The notes under the pieces were generated by a model, which was not told the DNA's origin, searched no databases, and saw only the letters and a list, made by a program, of their open reading frames with translations. A DNA stretch of 64,000 bases from a bacterium. Lineage in GTDB: Bacteria > UBA10199 > 2-02-FULL-44-16 > JAAZCA01. Below are positions 34,398 through 44,470 of this stretch, piece after piece. The stretch lies in contig JBAZOP010000001.1 in NCBI GenBank assembly GCA_041648665.1, forward strand, positions 62,001-126,000, written 5' to 3'. Within the stretch, counting starts at the first letter, position 1. Each line of letters starts with the position of its first letter. The position numbers and the translations under genes are program-made.

Positions 34398-34483
34398 AAT
34401 CCCCTCCTATGCGAGATGACCGGTTGACGACGGAGTGTATATAAGCATATCACTTATGATGACGCAAGGATAAACCAGAGAAG

Positions 34484-35932
34484 TCAGAACGGCCTCCACC
34501 CGCGGCCGGTCCTGGCGGGGATGGAGTCGGCTTGCAGGGGGCCTTCCGATCCCCGAACATAGGGAATGAGCGGGCAACCGAGCCCCGAATCCCAGCCCTT
34601 GCGGATAGGGTCCACGATGGACCATGAGGCCTCCAGCGCGTCGCTGCGTATGAAGAGGGTCTGATCGCCCTGCATGCAGTCCAGCAGGAGCCTCTCGTAC
34701 GCATCAGGGAGATCGAGGCCTGCATCCTTATACCTGAAGTTCATGGAGAGGGTGTCCATGCAGAGCTTTGGCCCGGGGCTCTTGGCCTGGATCGATAGAG
34801 AGACCCCCTCGTCCGGCTGCACGTTGAAGACGAGGACGTTGGGATAGAGGTCATCGGGAAGAAACGGAGCGAACATCGAGTCGTGGACGCGCCTGAAGAA
34901 TATCGCGATCTCGCTCGCGCGCCTCTTGAGGCGTTTGCCGGTGCGCAGATAAAACGGAACCCCCTGCCACCTCGTGTTCTCGACGCAGAGTTCGGCCGCC
35001 ACGTACGTCTCGGTCTGCGAGCCCGGGGCCACGCCCTTTTCCCCGAGATATCCTTCATACTGCCCGCGCACGACTCCGGCGCACGGATTCGCGGGGTCGA
35101 TAGGCCTGATAGACTTGAAGAGCCTCGCCTTCTCGTCGCGCACGCACTTCGCGTCAAAGGCCGAAGGGGGCTCCATCGCCACAGTGGCCATCATCTGGAG
35201 CATGTGGTTCTGGAACACGTCGCGCAAGGCGCCCGCCTCGTCGAAATATCCCGCTCTCCCTTCCACGCCCTCGGCCTCAGCCGTGGTGATTTCGACGTGG
35301 TCAATAAAGCGCTGATCCCAGACAGGCTCGAAGATCGCATTGGCGAAGCGGAACATGAACATGTTCTGCACCGTCTCTTTGCCCACGTAATGGTCTATGC
35401 GATAGATCTGGCGCTCCTCCAGGTGCTCTGAGAGTTTCCGGTCGAGTTCCCTCGCGCTCGCCAGGTCAAAGCCGAAGGGTTTCTCCACCACCACTCGCGA
35501 GCAGGCCGGCCCCTCTGAGCACTCCGCAAGCAATCCGGCGCCGGCAAGCTGCGAAACGATGCCGGGGGCGAGCTTCGGCGGGGTGGCGAGATAGAAGACG
35601 TGACAGCCGCTCGCAGCCCTGCGCGCGCCGATCCCGGAGAGTTTAAGGGCGAGCGATTTGAACGCCGCCTCATCGTCATAGCCTCCCCTGATGTAATGAA
35701 AGCGCGGGGCAAAGCGTTTGAACTCCGTCCCGTCCATATCGCTGCGGCCGAAGCCCACGACGTCGAATTTTTCAGGGAGCAGATCGCGCTTGTAGAGATT
35801 GAGAAGCGCCGGGATGAGTTTCCTCTTCGCGAGGTCGCCGGATGCGCCGAAGATCACGAGCGTGCACGGCCCAGGCCTCTCTTCGACGCAGAGCCTGGAA
35901 GTCTCTTTGAGCTGTGTCCGGAACTCGGCCAT
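34484..35932 (-). CDS. zwf: Glucose-6-phosphate 1-dehydrogenase
   Basis: A 482-residue enzyme with the NADP site IFGASGDLAKRKLIP at about residues 28-42 and the active-site motif RIDHYVGKE. Further blocks are VVEKPFGFD and FYLRTGKRLKRR. It oxidises glucose-6-phosphate to 6-phosphogluconolactone. The stop of Gnd upstream is 18 nt away, so zwf follows gnd in one transcript. No 6-phosphogluconolactonase is seen between or beside them. Confidence 0.95.
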   Translation of the reverse strand: MAEFRTQLKETSRLCVEERPGPCTLVIFGASGDLAKRKLIPALLNLYKRDLLPEKFDVVGFGRSDMDGTEFKRFAPRFHYIRGGYDDEAAFKSLALKLSGIGARRAASGCHVFYLATPPKLAPGIVSQLAGAGLLAECSEGPACSRVVVEKPFGFDLASARELDRKLSEHLEERQIYRIDHYVGKETVQNMFMFRFANAIFEPVWDQRFIDHVEITTAEAEGVEGRAGYFDEAGALRDVFQNHMLQMMATVAMEPPSAFDAKCVRDEKARLFKSIRPIDPANPCAGVVRGQYEGYLGEKGVAPGSQTETYVAAELCVENTRWQGVPFYLRTGKRLKRRASEIAIFFRRVHDSMFAPFLPDDLYPNVLVFNVQPDEGVSLSIQAKSPGPKLCMDTLSMNFRYKDAGLDLPDAYERLLLDCMQGDQTLFIRSDALEASWSIVDPIRKGWDSGLGCPLIPYVRGSEGPLQADSIPARTGRGWRPF

Positions 35933-35950
35933 CCGCCCCCCGTCATTTCA

Positions 35951-36853
35951 TCAGGCCCTCTTCACCTCGTGCCCTCCGAATTCGTTTCGCAGCGCGGCGA
36001 TCACCTTGTCGGAGAAGGAATCGCCCTCGCGCGAGCGGAACCTGGCGAAGAGCGAGTGCGCGATGGCGGTGGCAGGGACTCCGCTCTCGACAGCCTGTTC
36101 CACGATCCAGCGCCCCTCGCCGGAATCCTCCACATAGCCCTTGATCTTCGCTAGCCCCGGGTCCTTTGCCAGCGCGGATTCCAGGAGCTCGAGCAGCCAC
36201 GAACGCACCACGCTCCCCCGGTTCCAGAGGTGCGCCACCTTGGCCACATCCAGCGCCTTGCCGAAACGCGAGGCCTTGATGATCTCGAAGCCCTCGCCAT
36301 AGGCCTGCATCAGCGCGTACTCGATGCCGTTGTGCACCATCTTCACGAAGTGGCCGGCGCCCGCGGGGCCGCAGTATAGATACCCATCCTTCGGCGCCAG
36401 CGTCTTGAGGATCGGTTCTATGAACTCGAAGTCGCGCCGCTGGCCGCCGATCATGGTGCAGTATCCGTCCTTGACCCCCCATATCCCGCCCGCAACGCCG
36501 GCATCCACGTACCTGATGCCCCTGGAGGCAAGCGCCGCAGCCCGCATCATGTCATCTTCGAAATAGCTGTTCCCGCCCTCGATGAGGAGGTCTCCTGATG
36601 CAAGTTTGAGCGAGAGCGACTCCACGTGCTGTTCCGTTGCGGAGCCTGCAGTGAGCATGAGCCATACGACGCGAGGGGGCTTGAGTTTCGCGACAAGCTC
36701 ATCGATCGATGTCGCGGGGACGGCGCCCTCCTGCCCGATCTCCCTCACCTTGTCCTGGGTGCGATCGTATGCCACCACCTCGTGGCCGCCCTTGATCAGC
36801 CTCCGAGCCATGTTCATCCCCATGCGACCAAGACCTATCATCCCTATCTGCAT
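35951..36853 (-). CDS. gnd: 6-phosphogluconate dehydrogenase, short (decarboxylating) form
   Basis: A 300-residue protein of the short 6PGDH type (YqeC/GntZ-like), about 170 residues shorter than the classical enzyme. NAD(P) site IGMIGLGRMGMNMARRL; IEGGNSYFEDDM; DAGVAGGIWGVKDGYCTMIGG; and the catalytic region GHFVKMVHNGIEY. The start at 36853 has GGCGGAGGG upstream; the frame continues to 36907. It converts 6-phosphogluconate to ribulose-5-phosphate. Coupled to zwf, it forms the oxidative pentose phosphate branch that feeds transketolase at 39133. Confidence 0.93.
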   Translation of the reverse strand: MQIGMIGLGRMGMNMARRLIKGGHEVVAYDRTQDKVREIGQEGAVPATSIDELVAKLKPPRVVWLMLTAGSATEQHVESLSLKLASGDLLIEGGNSYFEDDMMRAAALASRGIRYVDAGVAGGIWGVKDGYCTMIGGQRRDFEFIEPILKTLAPKDGYLYCGPAGAGHFVKMVHNGIEYALMQAYGEGFEIIKASRFGKALDVAKVAHLWNRGSVVRSWLLELLESALAKDPGLAKIKGYVEDSGEGRWIVEQAVESGVPATAIAHSLFARFRSREGDSFSDKVIAALRNEFGGHEVKRA

Positions 36854-36973
36854 CTTGCCCTCCGCCTCTCTCGATTCGAGGCTGAAATATCTCACATCGA
36901 CCAGCATGTGACAACCTCGGGATGAAGAAGAAAAGTGCTGTAAATCTGGGGCGTTTTGTGCTTTTTACAGGAC

Positions 36974-37912
36974 ATGAAAACGCTCGGCCCTATCTCGCTC
37001 GATCACAGGGCGATCTACGAGGAGATGCTTGCGAAACACCCCGCGGAGATCTCTGAGCACAGTTTCCTGAACCTCTACGCATGGAGGGCGGCGAGAAGGA
37101 TCGAGACCCTGGATGCAGGCAGGGCCCTCATCCCCTTTGAAGCCAGGGGCGAAGCTCTGGTCATCTTCGGCGGCCCTATAGGCGACATGTCGCTCGCGGA
37201 GGCGTCGGAGGCGCTGGCCAAGGCGACCGACATGCGGGTCGGAGGAATTGCCAGGGCGCCGGAGGCTCTGGCAGCGCATCTCGATGGCGGATGGTCGGCA
37301 TTAGAGGACAGGGACAATTCCGACTACGTATATTCGCGCGCTGAACTTGCGGAGCTCGCAGGGAGAAAGTTCCACGCGAAGAGAAACCTCGTTTACCAGT
37401 GCTCATCTGAATACGATCCCGGCTACGAAAAGATAACGCAAGGCAATCTGGGCGAGATTGCGGAGTTCATCGACCGATGGTGCAGGCAGCGCAAGTGCGG
37501 CAAAGAGCCGGGCCTGTGTCACGAGAACCTTGCGATGAAGGACTCGGTTGCTAATTTCGCAAGCCTCGGGGTCATGGGCGCAGCGATAAGGATCGCGGGC
37601 AGGATCGAGGCGTTCACCATAGGCGAGAGGCTGAACGAAAACACGGCTGTGATCCATTTCGAGAAGGCAATGCCGGGCTTCAAGGGGCTTTATCAGCTCG
37701 TCAACCAGTGGTTCTGCCAAAACGAGCTCTCGGAATTCGAGTTCGTGAACCGCGAGCAGGACATGGGGGTCGAAGGACTAAGAAAGGCCAAGGAGAGCTA
37801 CTCCCCGGTGCGCATGGTGAAGAAGTTCAATCTCTTCCCGCCGGGTTCGGATCTGACGATGCCCGCCCCCAACCTCACCGAGCGCAGGTGCGGTGATGAA
37901 GGCACTGATTAG
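36974..37912 (+). CDS. DUF2156-like protein, copy 2
   Basis: A 312-residue paralogue of 30419-31327 on the other strand. Shared blocks are FLNLYAWRAA (FANLYMWQEF in copy 1), YVYSRAELAELAGRKFHAKRN and FEFVNREQDMGVEGLRKAKESYSPVRM. Identity by eye is highest in the last third. It also has a Cys pair region (CRQRKCGKEPGLCH) near the middle. The ATG at 36974 lacks a good ribosome site; an in-frame TTG at 36956 after GGGG is the alternative. It sits between gnd and an unknown gene, with no operon partner. Confidence 0.78.
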   Translation: MKTLGPISLDHRAIYEEMLAKHPAEISEHSFLNLYAWRAARRIETLDAGRALIPFEARGEALVIFGGPIGDMSLAEASEALAKATDMRVGGIARAPEALAAHLDGGWSALEDRDNSDYVYSRAELAELAGRKFHAKRNLVYQCSSEYDPGYEKITQGNLGEIAEFIDRWCRQRKCGKEPGLCHENLAMKDSVANFASLGVMGAAIRIAGRIEAFTIGERLNENTAVIHFEKAMPGFKGLYQLVNQWFCQNELSEFEFVNREQDMGVEGLRKAKESYSPVRMVKKFNLFPPGSDLTMPAPNLTERRCGDEGTD

Positions 37913-37915
37913 AGA

Positions 37916-39013
37916 TCAGGCCATAGGTCTTATGCCACCCAGCGTCATGAAGGCGCCCGTGAGGGCGACACCGGCACTTGGACCCACGGCGACGAGATCG
38001 ACCACGCCCGGTTGGAATCCGAACGGGCTCCCGATGAGATTCCTAGGCATCGCTCCCACCTTGGATCTGCCTCTGGAACCGTCTATGAAGAACTTGGCGC
38101 CGGTTTTGTACTGGTGCGAAACATCATGGATAGCACCGAAGACGTCTCCTTCATTCATCCCAGGGGCAACCCTTGCCTCCACACGCATCAGGCCGGATAC
38201 ATAGGAATAGAAGAGCGGCTCATCCCCGGAACGCCGCATCCTGTCGAGGTCGACCAGGACACGATCCGGCTGCACGTCAACCGCACGCGCGTGCGGCTCG
38301 AGGTACTGAAAGGCGGAGAAGCCTGCCAGGTCCCTGGTCAAGATGACTCTCGGCCCCGAACCCTCGGTGAAATTACTGAACGAGAACCGAAGGCTTTCTG
38401 GAGTTTGTGCACGATACTCCATCTCAATCTCACCCAAGCGCCTGCCGGGCAGCAGTGTTTCGAGATCTAAGCCAGCCACCACAAGGCCCGCCTCGGGATC
38501 AATGGTGACCGGAACAGGTGAGGCAGAGGCCTTCAACCCTTCCGCCACCTGCATCATATTGGGCACGAAGTCCGCGTCCAGGGGGAAAACGGAGGCGACT
38601 TTTTCAAGCTCGTCGTAGATAGATGCTCTGGTGGGCATGGGCTCCCTCGCCTCGCCGAGCCTGCGCTCGAAGCTCGCGACAGAGGGCTCCTTTCGATTCA
38701 ACCAGTCGTTCGCCCCGCTGCCGAAGCGGCGCGCCAGACCGCGCAACGCCTCGTAGCGGTCCATCATCTCCTGAGGTGCGGCGGAGAGGATATCCAGGAA
38801 GGCATCGATCATCGGCCGCTTGATGCCTTTCCAGTCGACCTCCCATGACCTAAATCTCTCAGGACCGGTTCCCGCGAGGGATAACTTAGGAAACAAACCC
38901 ACAGAATGGTTAAAGGTGCCGGCCATAATTTCCCCGTCGAGGAAATTCCTCACCCACTCGTTACCGTCATTGAATTGAAAGACCGACATATCCAACGCAT
39001 CGAGCCTAGCCAT
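37916..39013 (-). CDS. Unknown soluble protein
   Basis: A 365-residue protein without a signal peptide or membrane segment that I can identify, apart from an Ala/Gly-rich C-terminus (PSAGVALTGAFMTLGG). The N-terminal 130 residues are helical with many aromatic and acidic positions. The C-terminal half looks beta-rich (EMEYRAQTPESLRFSFSNF, RVILTRDLAGFSAFQYL) and includes AIHDVSHQYKTG, which contains His/Asp residues but no motif I recognise. The gene is alone on its strand between copy 2 of DUF2156 and transketolase, 119 nt downstream of the latter. Function unknown. Confidence 0.6.
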   Translation of the reverse strand: MARLDALDMSVFQFNDGNEWVRNFLDGEIMAGTFNHSVGLFPKLSLAGTGPERFRSWEVDWKGIKRPMIDAFLDILSAAPQEMMDRYEALRGLARRFGSGANDWLNRKEPSVASFERRLGEAREPMPTRASIYDELEKVASVFPLDADFVPNMMQVAEGLKASASPVPVTIDPEAGLVVAGLDLETLLPGRRLGEIEMEYRAQTPESLRFSFSNFTEGSGPRVILTRDLAGFSAFQYLEPHARAVDVQPDRVLVDLDRMRRSGDEPLFYSYVSGLMRVEARVAPGMNEGDVFGAIHDVSHQYKTGAKFFIDGSRGRSKVGAMPRNLIGSPFGFQPGVVDLVAVGPSAGVALTGAFMTLGGIRPMA

Positions 39014-39132
39014 CGTGCCTCCTGTTATGTGAATAGTTTGCCCCTGTCAGATGCCGTATAATAGTCGATGAATAATAAAATTATCCGCCGCTGGTCAAGG
39101 TTTTTGATTCCGGACCTGTATGCAAAATGATT

Positions 39133-41121
39133 TTAGAGGATCTCTTTGACCGCCTTGATCACGGCATCTGCGGTGATCCCCCGCTTCTCCATAACGATCT
39201 CGCCGGGGGCGGAGGCGCCGAAGCGGTCGATGCCGATGACCCTGCCGCAATCGCCCACCCAGCGATGCCAACCCACGGTTGCGCCCGCCTCGACGGCCAC
39301 GCGCGCCTTGATACGCGGCGGCAGCACCGAGTCGCGATACGCCTGATCCTGCGCCTCGAAGAGCTCCCACGAGGGCATGGAGACCACGCGCACAGGGATA
39401 TCCTCCGAGAGGAGCCAACCCTGCGCCTCCAGCGCCAGATGCACCTCCGAGCCGGTGGCGATGATGATCGCCTGGGGTTCTCTCTCGCAATCGGAGAGCA
39501 CGTATGCGCCCTTCTTGAGACAGTCCGAAGCCGCGCCGCTGTCGAGCACCGGCAGGTTCTGCCGAGAGAGCGCAAGCGCCACCGGTCCGTCGTGCGCGAG
39601 CGCCCAGCACCACGCACTCAGGGTCTCGTTGGCGTCCGCAGGCCGGATGAGCACGAGCCCTGGCATGGCGCGCAGGGAAACCAGGTGCTCGATCGGCTGG
39701 TGGGTGGGACCGTCCTCGCCCAGCCCCACGGAGTCGTGCGTGAAGACGAAGATCGAATGCGCGGACATGAGCGCCGCGATCCTGATCGCAGGCCTCATAT
39801 AGTCGGAGAAGACGAGAAACGTGGATCCGTACGGGATGAGACCTCCGTGGATCGCCATGCCGTTCACGATCGAGCCCATCGCGTGCTCGCGAACCCCGAA
39901 GTGGAGATTGCGGCCGGAGAAATTGTCGGCCTCAAAGTCGCCTCCGCCGTCGATCAAAGTTTTTGTCGAAGGCCCGAGATCCGCCGAGCCGCCGATGAGA
40001 TTGGGCAGCGCCTTCGCAAGGGCGTTGATCGTCTTGCCTGAGGCGGCGCGCGTGGATATCGGCTTGCTCCCCTCGAAGCGGGGCAGCGCCTCTTCCCATC
40101 CGCCCGGGAGCCTGCCCGCGATCTCGGCCTCGAACCTCGCCGCATCCTGAGGATATCTTTCCCTGTAGCGCGCCAGCACCTGCCTCCACTCCTCCTCGCG
40201 ACGCCCTCCCTCCTCTGCGACGAGCGCGAAGCGCTCCCTCACCCCTTCCGGCACCTCGAACGGCGGGAGCCGCCACTTGAAAAACTCCCTGGTCGCCTTG
40301 TTAGCGTCGGGCCCAAGCGGCTCGCCGTGCACAGAGGCCGTGTCGTGCTTCGGGCTCCCAAAGCCTATATGCGTGCGCACGGCGATCAGCGAGGGCCTTT
40401 TCTTTTCAGCCCTCGCCTTCTTTATCGCCCCCTCGATCGCGCCGAGGTCGTTCCCGTCCTTCACGCGCTGCGTGTGCCAGCCGTACGCTTCAAAACGGCG
40501 GAGCACGTCTTCGGTAAAGGCGAGCTCAGTGCTCCCCTCTATGGAGATGTGGTTGTCGTCGTAGAGATAGACGAGTTTGCCGAGCCCCAGGTGCCCGGCG
40601 ATCGAAGCGGCCTCCGAAGAGACGCCCTCCATGAGATCGCCGTCGGAGACTATCGCATACGTGAAATGATCGATAAGTTCCGCGCCGGGCCTGTTGTAGC
40701 GCGAGGCCATGAAACGCTCGGCTATGGCCATGCCCACGCCCATGCCGAATCCCTGGCCGAGAGGACCCGTGGTCGTCTCTACGCCCGGGGCGCATGCGCG
40801 CTCGGGGTGACCCGGGGTCTGGCTTTCGTACTGCCTGAAATTTTTGACCTCCTCGACCGCAAGCCCGTAGCCCGAGAGATGGAGCAAGGCGTAGAGCATC
40901 GCAGAGCCGTGGCCCGCGGAGAGGACGAACCGGTCGCGGTCGAACCAGAGGGGGTCCTTTGGATTGTGTTTGAGAAACTTCGTCCAGAGCACATAGGCCA
41001 TGGGGGACGCGCCCAGCGGCAGACCGGGATGCCCGGATCTTGCGCGATCCACCGCATCCACGGCCAGCATCCTGATCGAATCGATGCAGAGTTGATCAAC
41101 GTCGGGCTTGCGTTTCGTCAT
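39133..41121 (-). CDS. tkt: Transketolase
   Basis: A 662-residue ThDP enzyme. [36 protein letters not shown], the ThDP/metal motif [45 protein letters not shown] and [20 protein letters not shown] are all classic. It exchanges two-carbon units in the non-oxidative pentose phosphate pathway. The true start at 41121 overlaps the stop of the permease by 4 nt (ATGA), showing it closes the long minus-strand operon; the frame upstream of it is an overlap artefact. Confidence 0.96.
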   Translation of the reverse strand: MTKRKPDVDQLCIDSIRMLAVDAVDRARSGHPGLPLGASPMAYVLWTKFLKHNPKDPLWFDRDRFVLSAGHGSAMLYALLHLSGYGLAVEEVKNFRQYESQTPGHPERACAPGVETTTGPLGQGFGMGVGMAIAERFMASRYNRPGAELIDHFTYAIVSDGDLMEGVSSEAASIAGHLGLGKLVYLYDDNHISIEGSTELAFTEDVLRRFEAYGWHTQRVKDGNDLGAIEGAIKKARAEKKRPSLIAVRTHIGFGSPKHDTASVHGEPLGPDANKATREFFKWRLPPFEVPEGVRERFALVAEEGGRREEEWRQVLARYRERYPQDAARFEAEIAGRLPGGWEEALPRFEGSKPISTRAASGKTINALAKALPNLIGGSADLGPSTKTLIDGGGDFEADNFSGRNLHFGVREHAMGSIVNGMAIHGGLIPYGSTFLVFSDYMRPAIRIAALMSAHSIFVFTHDSVGLGEDGPTHQPIEHLVSLRAMPGLVLIRPADANETLSAWCWALAHDGPVALALSRQNLPVLDSGAASDCLKKGAYVLSDCEREPQAIIIATGSEVHLALEAQGWLLSEDIPVRVVSMPSWELFEAQDQAYRDSVLPPRIKARVAVEAGATVGWHRWVGDCGRVIGIDRFGASAPGEIVMEKRGITADAVIKAVKEIL

Positions 41122-42218
41122 GCCGTCTTCCTCCTGGAGAATATCCCGCGCAGAGCAACGTTGATGATCAGGAGCAGAAGGAACGCAGCCGACGCCTTCC
41201 CAGCCCAGGGGGGCAGCATGAAACCCGCGTGATGCATGGCGTCCATCGACATCATCGAACCGTACCAAAGCCAGTTGAGCAGATATCCGAAAGCGATGCT
41301 CATCACCGCTATCGTCGCCACGTATATGACCGCCGCGCCCTTGCCGAGCTCCTTCGCGACCACGGTTATCGTCACGGCGTTCGTGGCCGGGCCTGCCAGC
41401 AGAAAGACCATGGCCGCGCCGGGGCTCATACCTTTGAGCATGAGCGCCGCCGCTATCGGCAGGGAACCGGTGGAACAGACGTACATAGGTATGCCTACGA
41501 CCAACATGACCAACATCGAGATAAACGGCGAGCCCAGATACCGAATGATAAGCTCGTCAGGCACTGCGTAGGATATCACGCCGGCGATGAGAAGGCCTAT
41601 GACCAGCCATCGCCAGATGTCGCCGAGCAGTTCCACAAACGCATAGCGGAGCATCTCGTAGATGCGTCCGCCCCTCCACCACTCCGGCTTGGCGCATCTT
41701 TCGCGCTCCCCTGTCCCGTGGCCCTCGACTCCGCACGCATGGCAGTGCTCGCCGTGATCGGCGTGGATCTCAAGCCCCCCTTCGATCGCCAGCGGTTCGT
41801 GCCTGGTTGTAAGAAGGATGTTTCCCAATATGCCCGCGATGAACGCGGTGACAGAGGCGGAGATGACGCGGAACACGGTGAAGAAGGGGCCCAGCAGCGA
41901 ATACGTCGCCATTATCGAGTCCACGCCGGTTATCGGCGTGGCGATGAGAAAGCTCACCACCGAGCCCCGGCTCGCGCCCTTTTTGTTGAGCATCATGGCA
42001 GCCGGTATCACCCCGCAGGAGCAGAGAGGAAGCGGGATACCCAGGATCACGGATTTGATCACCGAGACCACGCTGCTGCGGCCGAGGTGCCTTGCGATCC
42101 ACTCCATGGATATGAAGGCATGCAGGATACCTGCGAAGAAAAAACCGAAGAGCAGATAAGGCGCCATCTGATAGAACAGGGATATTGATTCGGAGAATAC
42201 GCCTGTGATGTGCTGCAT
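41118..42218 (-). CDS. SO_0444-type heavy-metal (Cu/Zn) efflux permease
   Basis: A 366-residue permease of the DUF318/ArsP-related group with 8-10 membrane segments. Conserved blocks are [33 protein letters not shown] and [20 protein letters not shown], with cysteines in membrane segments that mark the Cu/Zn-type branch. A cytoplasmic loop ([18 protein letters not shown]) is rich in His and Cys, suited to metal capture. The start at 42218 has a GGGGGG box. It lies 1 nt after the FAH gene. Export of a soft or transition metal is inferred; the exact metal cannot be read. Confidence 0.82.
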   Translation of the reverse strand: MQHITGVFSESISLFYQMAPYLLFGFFFAGILHAFISMEWIARHLGRSSVVSVIKSVILGIPLPLCSCGVIPAAMMLNKKGASRGSVVSFLIATPITGVDSIMATYSLLGPFFTVFRVISASVTAFIAGILGNILLTTRHEPLAIEGGLEIHADHGEHCHACGVEGHGTGERERCAKPEWWRGGRIYEMLRYAFVELLGDIWRWLVIGLLIAGVISYAVPDELIIRYLGSPFISMLVMLVVGIPMYVCSTGSLPIAAALMLKGMSPGAAMVFLLAGPATNAVTITVVAKELGKGAAVIYVATIAVMSIAFGYLLNWLWYGSMMSMDAMHHAGFMLPPWAGKASAAFLLLLIINVALRGIFSRRKTA

Positions 42219-42219
42219 C

Positions 42220-42888
42220 TTATCCCCCCTGTTTTCGCCTGAGCAGGAATTCGAGTTTCGGGAGCCCCTTCGCCTCAGCCGCAATCCTGTCGCCGTCGCG
42301 CACCTCGCCCACGCCCGAGGGCGTGCCGCACATGATCACGTCGCCCTTCTCGAGTGTCATGAAGCGCGACACGTAGCTTATTATCGCCGCAGGGGTGAAG
42401 ACCATGTCGCGGGCAAGACCTCGCTGGCGCTCATGACCGTTCACGGAGAGGGAGAACCAGAATGCCGACGGATCGAGCTCGCCGCCCACGCCCGCAAATT
42501 CGCCCATGACCGCCGCGTTGTCGAATCCCTTCGCGAGGGCCCAGGGGCCGCCGACCTTCTTGGCCTCCATCTGCACGGACCTCAGCGTGAAATCAATGCC
42601 GACCGCCCAGCCTGCTATCGATCCCTGCGCCCCCTCGATCGACAAACCGCTTCCGCCGTTTCCGATGAGGGCGCAGAGCTCTACCTCGTGATGGAGGAGG
42701 CCCAGAGATTGCGGTATGAATATCTCGGAGGGAGACGAGGCTACCGAGGAATTGGGTTTGATGAATATGATGGGTTCGGACGACGACGCGGTTCCCCCCA
42801 TTTCCCTAGCGTGGTCAGGGAAGTTCCTGCCCACGCAGATGACCTTAGTGGGCTCATAGGCCTCACCGCCCAACCGGATCTGGCGCAT
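42220..42888 (-). CDS. Fumarylacetoacetate hydrolase family protein
   Basis: A 222-residue FAH-domain protein of the short acylpyruvase type. The core reads KVICVGRNFPDHAREMG, LLHHEVELCALIG with metal-binding Glu residues, GWAVGIDFTLRSVQ and a terminal GDVIMCGTPSGVGEVRDGD. Such enzymes hydrolyse or decarboxylate beta-keto acids, including oxaloacetate. It lies in the redox operon between rubredoxin and the permease, which suggests a link to 2-oxoacid metabolism. Its substrate here is unknown. Confidence 0.88.
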   Translation of the reverse strand: MRQIRLGGEAYEPTKVICVGRNFPDHAREMGGTASSSEPIIFIKPNSSVASSPSEIFIPQSLGLLHHEVELCALIGNGGSGLSIEGAQGSIAGWAVGIDFTLRSVQMEAKKVGGPWALAKGFDNAAVMGEFAGVGGELDPSAFWFSLSVNGHERQRGLARDMVFTPAAIISYVSRFMTLEKGDVIMCGTPSGVGEVRDGDRIAAEAKGLPKLEFLLRRKQGG

Positions 42889-42900
42889 ACTACCGCCTCC

Positions 42901-43065
42901 TCAATTGTCCAGCCTCTCGAACTGGTCCTTGCCCACCCCGCACTCCGGGCAGACCCAGTCTTCGGGGACGTCCGCAAAGTCGGTGCCCGGCTCGACGCCG
43001 TTTGCCGGATCGCCCTTCGCAGGATCGTAGATGTAACCGCAGACCTGACACATCCATTTGTGCAT
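42901..43065 (-). CDS. rub: Rubredoxin
   Basis: A 54-residue protein, typical rubredoxin length. The two iron-binding knuckles are CQVCGY (Cys6, Cys9) and [11 protein letters not shown] (Cys39, Cys42), with the usual [15 protein letters not shown] segment between. It carries single electrons between ferredoxin-type donors and the flavodiiron protein or rubrerythrin in this operon. It lies 12 nt after the flavin reductase and before the FAH gene. The ATG at 43065 is the only sensible start. Confidence 0.96.
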   Translation of the reverse strand: MHKWMCQVCGYIYDPAKGDPANGVEPGTDFADVPEDWVCPECGVGKDQFERLDN

Positions 43066-43077
43066 ATGAACCCCCGT

Positions 43078-43590
43078 TTATCTCTTCTTCAGCACCTTTC
43101 GATACTCATTGTACGTCAACGGCTCGCCCGAGTCGCGGGTGCCGGCGCGCACCACGTCCGCAACGAAGATCGTGTGAGTGTCCAGGCCCACGGTCTTCTC
43201 CCTGATCACCCTGCACTCGAAGAAGGCCTTTGCCTCGGGCAACACCGGCGCGCCCAGCTCGCCAGCCTCGTGCGCGCGGTCCGCGAACTTGTCCACCTTG
43301 CGTCCGCTCTGGAAACCGAAGCGCTTCACGTCCGCATAGCAGTGGGCGTACTCCCTGTCTATGACGTTTGCCGCAAAAATTCCGGACTCCATTATCATAT
43401 CGTGCGTGAGCGAACGCTTGCCCACGCCGATAGCCATGCGCGGAGGCATGTTGGTCACCTGCATCAGCGAGTCGAGGCACTGGCCGTTGATGCGCCCCCC
43501 GGAGATCGAGGTGAGTATGTAGAGGCCGTGCGTAACGGAAAAGAGCGCCTGGTTGAGGCCTGCTGTATCGCTTGTGATCCTGAAGTCCAT
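43078..43590 (-). CDS. Flavin reductase / flavoredoxin-type protein
   Basis: A 170-residue FMN-binding split-barrel protein. The conserved segments are LFSVTHGLYILTS, QVTNMPPRMAIGV, FAANVIDREYAHCYADVKRFG and the TIFVADVVRAG strand. This is the flavin reductase domain that in many anaerobes is fused to rubredoxin as high-molecular-weight rubredoxin (Hrb); here the rubredoxin is a separate gene 12 nt downstream. Hence it is probably an NAD(P)H:rubredoxin electron donor for the flavodiiron protein. The start at 43590 follows a GGATT box; an in-frame ATG at 43611 overlaps the upstream stop. Confidence 0.85.
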   Translation of the reverse strand: MDFRITSDTAGLNQALFSVTHGLYILTSISGGRINGQCLDSLMQVTNMPPRMAIGVGKRSLTHDMIMESGIFAANVIDREYAHCYADVKRFGFQSGRKVDKFADRAHEAGELGAPVLPEAKAFFECRVIREKTVGLDTHTIFVADVVRAGTRDSGEPLTYNEYRKVLKKR

Positions 43591-43610
43591 CGCAATCCTT
43601 TGGCCTGGCA

Positions 43611-44462
43611 TCAGCCGTAGCCCTTCATCGCCTCCATCAGCGCATCCTTTGAATACGGGGTATCCACGAGCCCGCCCTGCGATATCCAGTCGAAGTGCTC
43701 CTCGAATGCCGGTCTGTCATTCCTGTAGATGACGCCGACGGGTATGCGATCCCCCCACTCCATGGAGGTTTTTATCGCAGTCTCCCAGTTCTTGGGGTCG
43801 TATCCCTCGGGCAGCGGCTGGCAGCGTTTCTTGTACCATGCGAAAGTATTGACCTTGTTGAAGGAGACGCACGGCTGCAGCACGTCCACCAGCGAGAAAC
43901 CGCGATGCCCCATCGCCTGTTTGATCATCTCCACCGCGTGATCCTTCATGCCGGAGAAGCTCCGCGCCACGAATCCGGCGCGCATGGCGATCGCGACCCC
44001 GAGCGGATGGAGGGGCTCGGAGAAGGCCCCGGCCGGCTGGGCCTTTGTGACAAAGCCCTCCTCAGACGTGGGGCTCGCCTGTCCCTTGGTGAGGCCGTAG
44101 ACCTGGTTGTTGTGCACTATCATCGTGACGTCCACGTTGCGCCTGATCGCGGCCATGAAGTGGTTGCCGCCCTCGCCGTAGGAACAGCCGTCGCCGCTCT
44201 CCACTATGACCGCGAGCTTGCGATTCGCGAGCTTGGCGCCGGTGGCAACCGGCAGCGCGCGGCCGTGCAGGCCGTCGAATACGTTGCAGTTGAGATAATG
44301 GGGCGCTTTGGCCGCCTGGCCTATGCCTGAGACGAATAGGACCTGATGCGGGGCGAGCGAAAGCTCGGCGAGCGCCTGCTTCACGCAGTCCAGGATCGCG
44401 AAGTTGCCGCAGCCCGGGCACCATGCAGTCTCGTATGTTCCGTAATCAGATACGTTGACCAT
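43611..44462 (-). CDS. korB: 2-oxoacid:ferredoxin oxidoreductase, beta subunit
   Basis: A 283-residue ThDP-binding subunit. CPGCGNFAILDCVKQ near residue 15 gives the cysteine cluster, and GDGCSYGEGGNHFMAAIRRN with NNQVYGLTKGQASPTS forms the ThDP/Mg site. It pairs with the alpha subunit 8 nt upstream to decarboxylate 2-oxoacids (2-oxoglutarate or pyruvate class) and reduce ferredoxin. The KorB length and CPGCG placement favour the 2-oxoglutarate/branched-chain group; pyruvate is not excluded. Confidence 0.92.
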   Translation of the reverse strand: MVNVSDYGTYETAWCPGCGNFAILDCVKQALAELSLAPHQVLFVSGIGQAAKAPHYLNCNVFDGLHGRALPVATGAKLANRKLAVIVESGDGCSYGEGGNHFMAAIRRNVDVTMIVHNNQVYGLTKGQASPTSEEGFVTKAQPAGAFSEPLHPLGVAIAMRAGFVARSFSGMKDHAVEMIKQAMGHRGFSLVDVLQPCVSFNKVNTFAWYKKRCQPLPEGYDPKNWETAIKTSMEWGDRIPVGVIYRNDRPAFEEHFDWISQGGLVDTPYSKDALMEAMKGYG

Positions 44463-44470
44463 CTCAACCT

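Noticed and set aside
34398..34483. FNR/HcpR-type operator before hcp
   Set aside because: No TTGTGA-N6-TCACAA-like dyad could be found in the intergenic region.
42205..43620. 471-residue plus-strand frame opposite the FAH, rubredoxin and flavin reductase genes
   Set aside because: It is antisense to three well-supported genes, has Arg/His-rich composition typical of reversed GC-rich codons and no homology I recognise.
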